A stretch of DNA of 64,000 bases. Origin: Endosaccharibacter trunci (GTDB lineage Bacteria; Pseudomonadota; Alphaproteobacteria; Acetobacterales; Acetobacteraceae). The stretch lies in assembly GCA_024515975.1 (NCBI GenBank), contig JAMSKV010000010.1, positions 95,559 to 159,558 on the forward strand. Direction: 5' to 3'. Below the pieces are notes generated by a model. The model had not been told where the DNA came from. It did no database searches and saw only the letters and a list, made by a program, of their open reading frames with translations. The position numbers and the translations under genes are program-made. This document shows positions 40,001-47,150 of the stretch, piece by piece; the first letter of the stretch is position 1, and each line of letters opens with the position of its first letter.

Positions 40001-40075
40001 GATCCGGCCGAGTATCAGGCGACGCTGAGTGGCGTTCTGGATGGTGCAATGCGGCATTTACGGCGGTCGTCATGA
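37058..40075 (+). CDS. large multidomain glycosyltransferase: seven 43-residue repeats + GT2 + GT4
   Basis: A 1005-residue protein. Residues 31-310 hold seven units with the pattern FDxxWYLxxYPDVA...HYxxxGxxEGRxP, starting at 31, 74, 116, 160, 203, 246 and 289 (period about 43). A GT2 domain follows: SVIMVIHDRF (about 366), DSGSTDRT, FLNNDVV (about 449), FCSGAFLMV and YYEETDLCVRLHKAGYRV. A second, GT4-like domain runs from about residue 628 (RILFIEDQVPLRTIGAGF) to FAGGIPFKLHEAAARGLPVV near the end. It could add two different sugars. The last four bases overlap the GH4 gene. Confidence 0.9.
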   Translation: MMGTMDDSRQGTEEQAGRTASPSRVPLWRVFDPVWYLSRHPDAAAHMERLGMTDVQAYYLQYGGGLGHSPNVFFDENYYLALYPDVAAHVAAGGAPSGFAHYITHGYRSRSPHWLFDEERYRRIYPDLGDPSEPTPGFVNGYDHFLAHGDEEGRSAHRFFDKALYDANVDESPELAAQPGGPFRHFLRSGGAAGSTARLSWYFDPDWYLRTYPEVAEEVRNGVWSSALHHYLVNRLPWRYSPNPWFSEEFYTATYADALREIRDGRFRNGYDHFLRFGALEGRRPHQDVDLARYLEDPKVRASLKAVEFHDGFAHWVANRTRNPAVSMSEFDAEQHNKDAFCRMAEKRVAQFARSVLDFTVEGTPAVSVIMVIHDRFALTMTALASLRANFHGPIELILVDSGSTDRTRQLDRVVIGAKWLRFEENVGFLLGCNAAFSHVTARAVLFLNNDVVLGHEAVARASARLFSRRGVGAVGAKVIRTNGLLQEAGCIVWRNGATSGFMRDGDPDAPEANTVRDVDFCSGAFLMVRADCLSRLGGFDTAYAPAYYEETDLCVRLHKAGYRVLYDPNVVIEHLEYGTSGALQSEELIARNHKIFVEKHADWLGNKLDHSDAAAFFASRPGVSSGRILFIEDQVPLRTIGAGFVRSNDLVHGMSALGYEVTVFPLFPADLSLFEVMRAFPDNVEVLFDRGLEELPRFLQQRAGFYDLVWVGRTHNLHRLRAAFDDAGAAFPQRGLILDTEAVAAPRTLEQARVLRQPSAETLPELLRKELEPARSCQRVIAVNEIDAELIRQTGISNVATLGHVQTPRPTGRSWRERSGLFFLGALHDVATPNYDSLVWFVSEVLPLLQPQLPADARVTVAGHVAPGLDLSPLQHPLVDLVGPIDDSMPFYDRHRVFIAPTRFAGGIPFKLHEAAARGLPVVATALLCRQVGWVDGEEILSGGSDDAALFARQILALHTDETLWYRLRDAALRRIRLEHDPAEYQATLSGVLDGAMRHLRRSS

Positions 40076-41850
40076 GTGAGCACGATGTCAAGTTTTCGCC
40101 GGTGATCGTTGGCGTCATTGACGGGATGTCGGTCAAGGGGCTGCTGAATGGCTGGGCCGGCCTGGTACACGCCGGCATATATCTGCCGGGTGTTCGGCTG
40201 GAAGTTCGCCGCGGCATGCAGGTTCTGCGTGCCATCATGCCGGAAGGCCGTCGTCCCGACCTGACCGAGACACCGATCGACCTTGCTTTTTCGCTCGATC
40301 TCTCGGGCGAGGTCGATGCATCCGAGCTGCTGGACGGTCGCGTTGGCGTGGTGGCGATCGCTCCTGATGGCAGCGAGCGGATTCTCTCGATCTACGAGCC
40401 GGTGCGCACGGCGGCTACCGAAACACTGGTGGCGATCCGCGCCGCGGCAGAACGCGACGCGCAGACGCAGCGTGACGCCGAACAGCAGGCGCAAGCCGCG
40501 TCGGTGACGTCCGACGGTGCATCGTCGCGGGCCGGCCCGCCACGTGCGGCCAAGATCGTCTTCCTCGGCGCCGGCAGCACGGTATTCGCCAAGAATTTGC
40601 TGGGTGACATCCTGCTCGAGCCGGCCCTATCGACGAGCCGCATCTGTCTCTATGATATCGACCCGGAACGGTTGCGCGTTTCCGAGGTCGTCGCGAATCG
40701 TATTGTGCAGACCTTGGGCGTGTCCGCCACGGTAGAGGCGACCACCGATCTCGGCCGCGCTCTGGATGGTGCGTCCTACGCCATCAACATGATCCAGGTG
40801 GGCGGCTACAAGCCCTGCACGGTCACGGATTTCGACATTCCGAACCGCTACGGCCTGCGTCAGACCATCGGCGATACGTTGGGCGTCGGCGGGATCATGC
40901 GCGCCTTGCGTACCATTCCAGTTCTGCTGCAGATGACAGGCGAGATGGAGCGCCGTTGTCCGGACGTCCTGCATCTGAACTACGTCAATCCTATGGCGAT
41001 GAATTGCCGGGCGTTGGCGGAGGCAAGCAGGATACGCACGGTTGGCCTGTGCCACAGCGTACAAGGCACGGCGGCGGAACTGGCCCGCGCGATTAATGTG
41101 CCGATGAATGAAATCGATTATCTGTGCGCGGGCATCAACCATGTCGCGTTCTATCTGCGCTTTTCGCGTCGCGGCGAGGATCTGTATCCGCTGATCCGGC
41201 GCGTCGTCGCGGAGGGTCGTGTGCCGGCGCATGACCGCGTACGCTACGATGTCCTGAGTCGTCTGGGTTATTTCGTCACTGAATCCAGTGAGCATTTTGC
41301 CGAATACGTGCCCTGGTATATCAAGCGCGCGCGTCCGGAGCTGATCCAGCGGTTTGCGATTCCATTGGACGAATACCCGCGCCGCTGCGAATCCCAGATC
41401 GCCGACTGGACCGGACTTGCCACGACCTTGCAGGACCCCTCGCACCCACTCCAGGTCGTGCGCTCCAACGAATACGGCGCGCAGATCATCAACGCGCGTG
41501 AAACCGGCCGTCCCGTCGTGATCTATGGCAACGTTCCGAATGATGGGCTGATTGATAACCTGCCAGCCGATGCCTGTGTCGAGGTGCCGTGCCTGATCGA
41601 TGGAACAGGGCTGCATCCGGTGAAAATAGGGCGTCTGCCGACGCAGCTTGCCGCCGTGATGCAGACCAACATCAACGTGCAGGCCTTGACGGTGGAGGCC
41701 GCTCTGACCGGAAAGCGCGAGGCGATCTATCATGCCGCGATGCTGGACCCGCACACGGCCGCCGAGCTCGATCTCGATCAGATCAAGCATCTTGTCGACG
41801 ATATGCTCCACGCGCACCGGCCCTGGCTTCCGGACGCGTTGTTTGCTTGA
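40072..41850 (+). CDS. GH4 family NAD/Mn-dependent glycosidase fused to an N-terminal GWA-type module
   Basis: A 592-residue protein. Residues from about 160 onward are a complete glycoside hydrolase family 4 enzyme (MelA-like): the NAD loop LGAGSTVFAKN with G166, the metal ligands C327-H328 in GLCHSVQGT, and H357 in GINHVAFYL. GH4 enzymes cleave glycosides by a redox mechanism using NAD and a divalent metal. Residues 1-120 are a different module (VIVGVIDGMSVKGLLNGWAG, then RPDL and LLDGRVGV) of the kind that precedes glycosyltransferase domains, as in the gene at 42199. A Gln/Ala-rich linker joins them. Substrate unknown; the fusion suggests a role tied to glycan assembly. Confidence 0.9.
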   Translation: MSEHDVKFSPVIVGVIDGMSVKGLLNGWAGLVHAGIYLPGVRLEVRRGMQVLRAIMPEGRRPDLTETPIDLAFSLDLSGEVDASELLDGRVGVVAIAPDGSERILSIYEPVRTAATETLVAIRAAAERDAQTQRDAEQQAQAASVTSDGASSRAGPPRAAKIVFLGAGSTVFAKNLLGDILLEPALSTSRICLYDIDPERLRVSEVVANRIVQTLGVSATVEATTDLGRALDGASYAINMIQVGGYKPCTVTDFDIPNRYGLRQTIGDTLGVGGIMRALRTIPVLLQMTGEMERRCPDVLHLNYVNPMAMNCRALAEASRIRTVGLCHSVQGTAAELARAINVPMNEIDYLCAGINHVAFYLRFSRRGEDLYPLIRRVVAEGRVPAHDRVRYDVLSRLGYFVTESSEHFAEYVPWYIKRARPELIQRFAIPLDEYPRRCESQIADWTGLATTLQDPSHPLQVVRSNEYGAQIINARETGRPVVIYGNVPNDGLIDNLPADACVEVPCLIDGTGLHPVKIGRLPTQLAAVMQTNINVQALTVEAALTGKREAIYHAAMLDPHTAAELDLDQIKHLVDDMLHAHRPWLPDALFA

Positions 41851-41861
41851 AGGAGGAAAGT

Positions 41862-42158
41862 ATGGCCGAGCCGCTTCGTGTCGTAGCAACAATTCACTGC
41901 AAGCCGGGCACGGGAGGCGAGGCTGCGGATGCGATGCGCGTTTGCGTGCGCGAAAGCCGCAAGGAGGCCGGCTGTATCGAATACGCGGCCTATCGGACCC
42001 CGGATATGCCGGATCGCATGACCGTAGTTGAGCTCTGGGAGAGCGCAGCTGCATTGGAGCAGCACAATAAGACGCCGCATTTCAAGGCGCTCATAGGCGT
42101 GGTCGGGCCGCTTGCCGCTGCGCCGATCGAAGTCTTGGTTTTGAACGAGATTCGATGA
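41862..42158 (+). CDS. antibiotic biosynthesis monooxygenase (ABM) domain protein
   Basis: A 98-residue single-domain protein with the ABM ferredoxin-like fold: LRVVATIHCKPGTGGEAADAM, SRKEAGCIEYAAYRTPD, VVELWESAAALEQHNKTPHFKAL. Family members are cofactor-free monooxygenases or quinol oxidases (YgiN-like) acting on diverse compounds. It is the last gene of the plus-strand operon, 11 bases after the GH4 fusion, with an excellent ribosome binding site (AAGGAGG). Why it is with glycan genes is not clear. Confidence 0.88.
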   Translation: MAEPLRVVATIHCKPGTGGEAADAMRVCVRESRKEAGCIEYAAYRTPDMPDRMTVVELWESAAALEQHNKTPHFKALIGVVGPLAAAPIEVLVLNEIR

Positions 42159-42165
42159 GGATACG

Positions 42166-42192
42166 GATGGGCCGGCAGAAGGCCGGCCCATC
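42166..42192. terminator. hairpin between the convergent glycan operons
   Basis: A perfect 11-base-pair stem (42166-42176 with 42182-42192, arms GATGGGCCGGC/GCCGGCCCATC) and a 5-base loop lie between the stop of the ABM gene and the stop of the minus-strand glycosyltransferase. It has no clear T-run but is well placed to end both transcripts. Confidence 0.65.
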
Positions 42193-42198
42193 GAGCGA

Positions 42199-44736
42199 CT
42201 ACTTGCTCTCCGCGGGATCGACCAAGTCGAAGAAGGGTTGGCGGTCCACGGTGAAGTGCTTGTTGTAGAACGGATCGCGGAGGTAGCGGGGATTGTTTCC
42301 CCAGCGCTCCTGCATGGTTTCGGTCTCGGCCCGGAACCGGGCCTCGTGTTCCGGGCGGTCGTCGCTGCCGCGGGACAGGCTCTCATGGTGGTAGGCGACG
42401 AATTCCGCGCACCAGACGATACGGTAGCCTGCCTCACCGACCTTCAGGCAAAAATCGACGTCGTTATAGGCAACCTTGAGTTTCTCCTCGTCGAAGCCGC
42501 CGACCTCGCGGAACACGGACGCGCGTACCAGCATGCCTGCGGCGGTGACGACCGAGACTTCGTGGCTGAGCATCGCACGACCGATATAGCCGTAATCGGT
42601 CAGAGGTGCGCCGCGATGCACGTGAGCGGCAACGCCCGCGGGCCCGACCACGACGCCTGCATGCTGAATGGTATCGTTGGGATAAAGGAACTTGCCGCCG
42701 ACGATGGCGACGTCCGGCGACGCCAGCATCTCGCCGACGATGGTGCGCAGCCAGTTCTTGTCCTGAACGAACACGTCGTTGTTCATGAAGAAGAACATAT
42801 CGGCCTTGCTGTCGGCGCAGGCGAGATTGTTCAACCGGGAATAGTTGAAATCTTCTTCAACCGTCAGCACACGGACACGGTCGAGCTTGTCCATACGGCG
42901 GCAGAAGGCTTCCGCCTCCCGGGTGATCGACCAGTTGTTGACCAGGATGATGTCGAAGGCTTTGTAGTCGGTGGTTTCGAGCAGAGTCTCGACGCATCGC
43001 TGCGTGATGTCGATCTGGTCCTTGAACGGAATGATGATGGAAACGTGGGGCTGTTTGCGCTGCTGCCAGGTCACGCCATAAAGCGTCAGGCCACGGATCG
43101 AATGGACCTTTGCCTTGATTCCGCGACGGGCGAGATGGTCGCCCACTGCGCGGACGCCGGCATCGATGGCGTAGCCCTTGTTCCCGATATTCACCGCAGT
43201 CGAATTCGGAGTCTTGCGCCAGTGATAGAGCACTTCCGGAATGTGGTGGATCTCGGAGGCGGGGATCTCTTCCACCAGGCGGAGGATCAGATCGTGGTCC
43301 TGGGCGCCGTCATAAGTGGCGCGTAGTTCGCCGACTTTGCGGAGCGCTTCGGTTTTGACGAAAAGCAGGTGACAGATATAGTTGCAGCCTAGCAAATAAC
43401 GGTAATTGTAATCCGGCTTGAGGTTCGGCTCGAGGAAATAACCGGCCTGGTCGATCTTATCCTCGTCGGAATACAGCATGCGCGCACCGGTACGTTGCGC
43501 CGCGCGGACCATCATCTCGATCGCAACATCGACCAGCAGATCGTCGTGGTCGAAGAAGGCGACATATTCGCCGCGCGCGGCCGCGAGCCCGGCATTGCTC
43601 GCACCACTGATGCCGCGGTTCTTCTTGAGCGTGATGCAGCGAATGCGCGTATCCTGGTCGCAATATTGCTTGATTCTGCTGGCGACCTCTGGCGACTTCG
43701 CGCCGTCGTCGACAATGATCAGCTCCCAGTTGCGATAGGTCTGGGCGATCGCTGAATCGACGGCGGCGGTGAAGTCCGACATCATCGGCTTGTAGGTGGG
43801 CACCAAGATGCTCACCAGCGGCTGCGGCGCATCCGGGGCGTCGTGCGCGCGTTCTGACGCCACTCGTGCGCGGAGACGATCATAGTAACGACGCGCCCAG
43901 CGGTCGTAATCGCCGAGATTGAAAGTGGGCTTGGGTACGACGTCGGCGACGTCGGTGCGTAGCCGGTTGATTTCGCCGTAGAGGCGGTCGACCTTGGCCT
44001 GGATTTCAATCAGCTTGGCTTCGAGCTGATCGTCCACCAGAGTGGTCGTGAGCGGGCTGCCGGACAGCTCGACGTCGTCCGGCGTGATAACGAAGCGGAA
44101 GGTCTGCTGGCCGCCGCGACGGAACGCGTTGGGCAGGATCAGTTCGAAGCCGCAATTCGGATCGCCGCCCAGAACGGCGGCGACATCGCCGCGATAGCGA
44201 TCGGCTTTCACCTGCGCGACCCGCGTGCCGTTTGCCGTGACCAGGATATGGCAGCCGCCGCTGCGGGTTCCATCAACCGGGTCAATGCGCTGAACCCATC
44301 CGCGCAATGCGCCGGTCTTCATGCCGTCGATGAAGCTTTGGAACTCGTACGTGCGGTTGAGCGTGAAGGCTAGGGAGTCGAGTGGGCGATCCGGGTCGTC
44401 CGGGTTAATGACGGGTACGACGCTGCGGTTTGCGAATCGGAATCCGATGGTGTGCTGCTGACCGTCGAACAGTTCCACGGGCAGGGCGAAGGAGAAGCCC
44501 AGCTTGCCGTTCGGATGGCCAAGCGCGTTCTGAACGTCTTCCCGAACCTCTTCGGCAGTCACGGTCCCGACTTCCTGACCATCGATCAGAACATGCAGGG
44601 TCGTCGGTTCCGCAGGTGCCAGCAGGCTGAGCGCCCAACCGCGAGCCACGCGATCCGTGATGCCATCGAAATAGCCCAGAAAGGCCGCTTTGGGAGGTTT
44701 TGCCGCAACGGTACGCGCGGTGGCGGCTTTGCTCAT
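42199..44736 (-). CDS. glycosyltransferase with two GWA-type modules and two GT2 domains
   Basis: A protein of about 845 residues. Two N-terminal modules (FDGITDRVARGWAL... and FIDGMKTGALRGWVQR...) resemble each other and the module on the GH4 protein. A predicted coiled coil (DQLEAKLIEIQAKVDRLYGEINRLRTDV) follows. Two GT2 domains come next: VSILVPTYKPM, FFDHDDLL, YSDEDKID; then VSIIIPFKDQ, FMNNDVFV, TAAGMLVRASVFREVGG, NDVDFCLKVGEAGYR. The ATG at 44736 is chosen because GGAG lies six bases before it; an ATG four codons earlier has none. Probably polymerises or extends a surface glycan from the cytoplasmic side. Confidence 0.9.
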   Translation of the reverse strand: MSKAATARTVAAKPPKAAFLGYFDGITDRVARGWALSLLAPAEPTTLHVLIDGQEVGTVTAEEVREDVQNALGHPNGKLGFSFALPVELFDGQQHTIGFRFANRSVVPVINPDDPDRPLDSLAFTLNRTYEFQSFIDGMKTGALRGWVQRIDPVDGTRSGGCHILVTANGTRVAQVKADRYRGDVAAVLGGDPNCGFELILPNAFRRGGQQTFRFVITPDDVELSGSPLTTTLVDDQLEAKLIEIQAKVDRLYGEINRLRTDVADVVPKPTFNLGDYDRWARRYYDRLRARVASERAHDAPDAPQPLVSILVPTYKPMMSDFTAAVDSAIAQTYRNWELIIVDDGAKSPEVASRIKQYCDQDTRIRCITLKKNRGISGASNAGLAAARGEYVAFFDHDDLLVDVAIEMMVRAAQRTGARMLYSDEDKIDQAGYFLEPNLKPDYNYRYLLGCNYICHLLFVKTEALRKVGELRATYDGAQDHDLILRLVEEIPASEIHHIPEVLYHWRKTPNSTAVNIGNKGYAIDAGVRAVGDHLARRGIKAKVHSIRGLTLYGVTWQQRKQPHVSIIIPFKDQIDITQRCVETLLETTDYKAFDIILVNNWSITREAEAFCRRMDKLDRVRVLTVEEDFNYSRLNNLACADSKADMFFFMNNDVFVQDKNWLRTIVGEMLASPDVAIVGGKFLYPNDTIQHAGVVVGPAGVAAHVHRGAPLTDYGYIGRAMLSHEVSVVTAAGMLVRASVFREVGGFDEEKLKVAYNDVDFCLKVGEAGYRIVWCAEFVAYHHESLSRGSDDRPEHEARFRAETETMQERWGNNPRYLRDPFYNKHFTVDRQPFFDLVDPAESK

Positions 44737-44757
44737 CGTGGGCTCCATATGCGGCTA

Positions 44758-46044
44758 TCAGGTTCTGAAGGGGTTGAATGTAGCGGCCGGGTCTTCCGCC
44801 ATTGACTGCTTGGCTGTCGGCGTTTCTGCGTTGCCCGCGAGTTCGTCGAGCATTTGCTGCACGTGCGCCGGATTGACGCGGAAGTTCTTCTGCCAGGCCG
44901 GTGCGTCCTGAGGCGTGGATGGGCCGTAGCACGCCACGTAGCGTTGTCGCCGTGTGGATGCCAGGTCCCAATAGAACGTCTCGATCCAGCCGTGCGGGGA
45001 GATGTAGCCGATGCCGGCTCCTTCCGGGCAGAAAAGGCTGTTCGTCATCGACGCGCCCATGCAGCCGATGACGATCTCGGCGTGGGAGAACAGCCGTGTT
45101 TGCTCCAGCACGGGCATGGTGCCGGTCTCGACCGAAACGAAACCGTGGCCGGACAGCATTTCTGCGATTTCGTGCTGGTTGGCGAGATCGCGTGCGCCGG
45201 TCCATTCTCGGCCTACGAACAAACGGCGCGGCAGGGTGCCGCCGGCTGAGCTCAGCGAACCCGTAGCGGCCTGAAGATAGTCTGCCACGAAATTCATGGC
45301 GTCCGGCGATTTGAGTACCGGATGATGGGTCGGCGGGGAAACGAAATAGAGTTCTTGGAAGAAGATCCGTGCATCGCGGGCGACCGTCATTAATTCCACA
45401 TTGTCGATGTCGAGCATCGCGGCAATCGCACCCGCCGTTTGCGCATGCAGCGCATCGAGCTTTGGTCCGCATTCGGGCGTGACGATGACGATCTTGGCAT
45501 AGGGGCGCAGACGCCGAAGTTCCGTCAGCGCCGCTAGACGGGGCAGATCGTCCACCAGCCAATGTCCGTAATTCATGCTGCCGGCAGAACCGACCCACAA
45601 ATAGGCGATGAAGGGGTCGTGCCTCTTATAGTCGTCGACGAGCCTGATTTCGTTCTCGTTGCGAAGATGTGAGACACCCCGGTCACTCGGTCGGTGCGTT
45701 TCGTAGATGATGAATGTCTCATTGTCGCGGAGAAGATAGATGACGGAACGACTGACGCAGCAATCCCCGACACGTGCCAGAACCGTTGCCGGGCCGGTCT
45801 TGAAGCTTTCCGCAGTGGAATGGGCCACGGATGCAACGTGCTGCAGTTCGTCCGTGCCGCCGCCGAGCAGCATGGGAACAGGCCGTTCGTATTGATAAGG
45901 CGGGAAGATTTCCGCGATGACGTCCGGCGCATGCCGAGCTGCGGTTCCATGGGTCAGTTCGTTCAGAAAGATCGGGTCATCGTACCAGGAGCCGTTCCGA
46001 TAGAGTTCCGCCTTCGCACATGAAACGTAGACCATGCCTGTCAT
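44758..46044 (-). CDS. GT61 (DUF563) family glycosyltransferase
   Basis: A 428-residue protein. MNYGHWLVDDLPRLAALTEL and the C-terminal IGCMGASMTNSLFCPEGAGIGYISP are the two landmarks of the GT61/DUF563 family, which includes bacterial capsule and lipopolysaccharide transferases. There is no signal peptide. Its start overlaps the stop of the short GT2-like gene (ATGA), and the next glycosyltransferase follows about 20 bases downstream. It therefore appears to lie at the distal end of the hopanoid operon transcript. Confidence 0.87.
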   Translation of the reverse strand: MTGMVYVSCAKAELYRNGSWYDDPIFLNELTHGTAARHAPDVIAEIFPPYQYERPVPMLLGGGTDELQHVASVAHSTAESFKTGPATVLARVGDCCVSRSVIYLLRDNETFIIYETHRPSDRGVSHLRNENEIRLVDDYKRHDPFIAYLWVGSAGSMNYGHWLVDDLPRLAALTELRRLRPYAKIVIVTPECGPKLDALHAQTAGAIAAMLDIDNVELMTVARDARIFFQELYFVSPPTHHPVLKSPDAMNFVADYLQAATGSLSSAGGTLPRRLFVGREWTGARDLANQHEIAEMLSGHGFVSVETGTMPVLEQTRLFSHAEIVIGCMGASMTNSLFCPEGAGIGYISPHGWIETFYWDLASTRRQRYVACYGPSTPQDAPAWQKNFRVNPAHVQQMLDELAGNAETPTAKQSMAEDPAATFNPFRT

Positions 46045-46460
46045 AACGCTGTCTCGGATCTCGCCGCGTTCTCTGGACGCAGAGGCCTGCCTTCGGCGAA
46101 CCCGTGCCGAAAGTAGTGTTTCAACATTTTCAAACGGTGAGGCGTGACGTCTGGTTTGGCTGCGTAAGTTTCCCCATCGCCGAATGGAACGAGGCGCCGT
46201 CGAGAAGCCTGGCCGGGTGCCGCCCGGACATCCAGATGGGGCGTGATCTCGGTGACGTCATCCAGGGTCTGTTGGACCGTGCTTCGACTGCAATCGCTCC
46301 GATCCGGATCGAGGACCGCATCGACACGAGAAACCTCGGCGGATCCATTGCCGACGACCGTCAGCTTTCTGAGGCCGAACAGATAGCCGTCGTAGCGAAG
46401 CCCTGGCTCGAGCAACAAGGTCTCGTCTCGCTGCATCATGACGCAGTTGACCCGTGCCAT
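46041..46460 (-). CDS. short GT2-like protein, probable remnant of a glycosyltransferase
   Basis: Only 139 residues. The first 35 (ARVNCVMMQRDETLLLEPGLRYDGYLFGLRKLTVVGNGS) match the N-terminal end of a GT2-like family in which VxCVxxNExxLLxPWLxYHxxLGFxxxxVxDNGS is typical. After this the usual sugar-binding DxD and acceptor regions are absent, although full members exceed 250 residues. An internal deletion of a once larger gene is the simplest reading. Its coupling is intact: start overlaps the hpnG stop (TGATG) and stop overlaps the GT61 start. It may be inactive. Confidence 0.6.
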   Translation of the reverse strand: MARVNCVMMQRDETLLLEPGLRYDGYLFGLRKLTVVGNGSAEVSRVDAVLDPDRSDCSRSTVQQTLDDVTEITPHLDVRAAPGQASRRRLVPFGDGETYAAKPDVTPHRLKMLKHYFRHGFAEGRPLRPENAARSETAL

Positions 46461-47149
46461 CAGCTTGTCGCTCCAGGAAGATGACGCGCCCGGGTCACAT
46501 GGACCTGGAGAGCGAGGTGAGCCCGCCGTGCATCCCGCCCAAGGCGGATCAGGGCCGGGAGTTGGGCCGGGTGGAACAGGATCGAACGTGCGACGCCCAC
46601 TTTGTCCAGCGTTCCGTCAGGCTTGAGCGACACGCGCGCTGCCGGCGGCAGACTCGTATCGGCGGGATCGCAGACCGTCCGCAAAACCGCAAAGGGTAAC
46701 CCGGCGGCACGGGCGACGCGGGCAACCGCGCCGCTTTCCATGTCGAGGGATGCGCAGCGGCTCGTCGCGTGCAGGGACGCTTTCTCTTCGCGCTCCCCGA
46801 CCAGCGTGTCGCTGTGCAGCAAGGGGGAATAAATGGCCGCAGCATCGGAGGTTTCCGGTGCGAACAGAGCCGTCAGCGAGTCGTCGGAAGCGATCGCGAT
46901 GCCATCCACGACCACCTCTCTTGGCAGCAGCAAAGATCCCGGTCCCAGAAGCGGATCCAGTCCGGCTGCAAAACCAAATGATAGGAGATGTGTGGCGCCG
47001 CGCGCAACGAGCGCTTTTGCCGCTGCATCCGCGCCCTGCGGCGTGGCGCCACTGGCCACGATCAGATGCGGCCGGGCGATGGCCGCGGCCAGACGGGCCT
47101 CCGTCGCGAGGCCGACCACGACGCCGAGACCAGGCGGCAGCGTCACCAC
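46460..47149 (-). CDS. hpnG: hopanoid-associated nucleosidase/phosphorylase HpnG
   Basis: A 229-residue member of the nucleoside phosphorylase fold. VVVGLATEARLAAAI and IVASGATPQGADAAA at the N-terminus, LLSFGFAAGLDPLL, LLLPREVV, CASLDMESGAVARVA and VLRTVCDPAD are characteristic. HpnG releases adenine from adenosylhopane to give ribosylhopane, the second step of side-chain attachment; the preceding enzyme HpnH is not in the window. The GTG at 47149 lies one base after the shc stop. Confidence 0.93.
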   Translation of the reverse strand: MVTLPPGLGVVVGLATEARLAAAIARPHLIVASGATPQGADAAAKALVARGATHLLSFGFAAGLDPLLGPGSLLLPREVVVDGIAIASDDSLTALFAPETSDAAAIYSPLLHSDTLVGEREEKASLHATSRCASLDMESGAVARVARAAGLPFAVLRTVCDPADTSLPPAARVSLKPDGTLDKVGVARSILFHPAQLPALIRLGRDARRAHLALQVHVTRARHLPGATS

Positions 47150-47150
47150 C

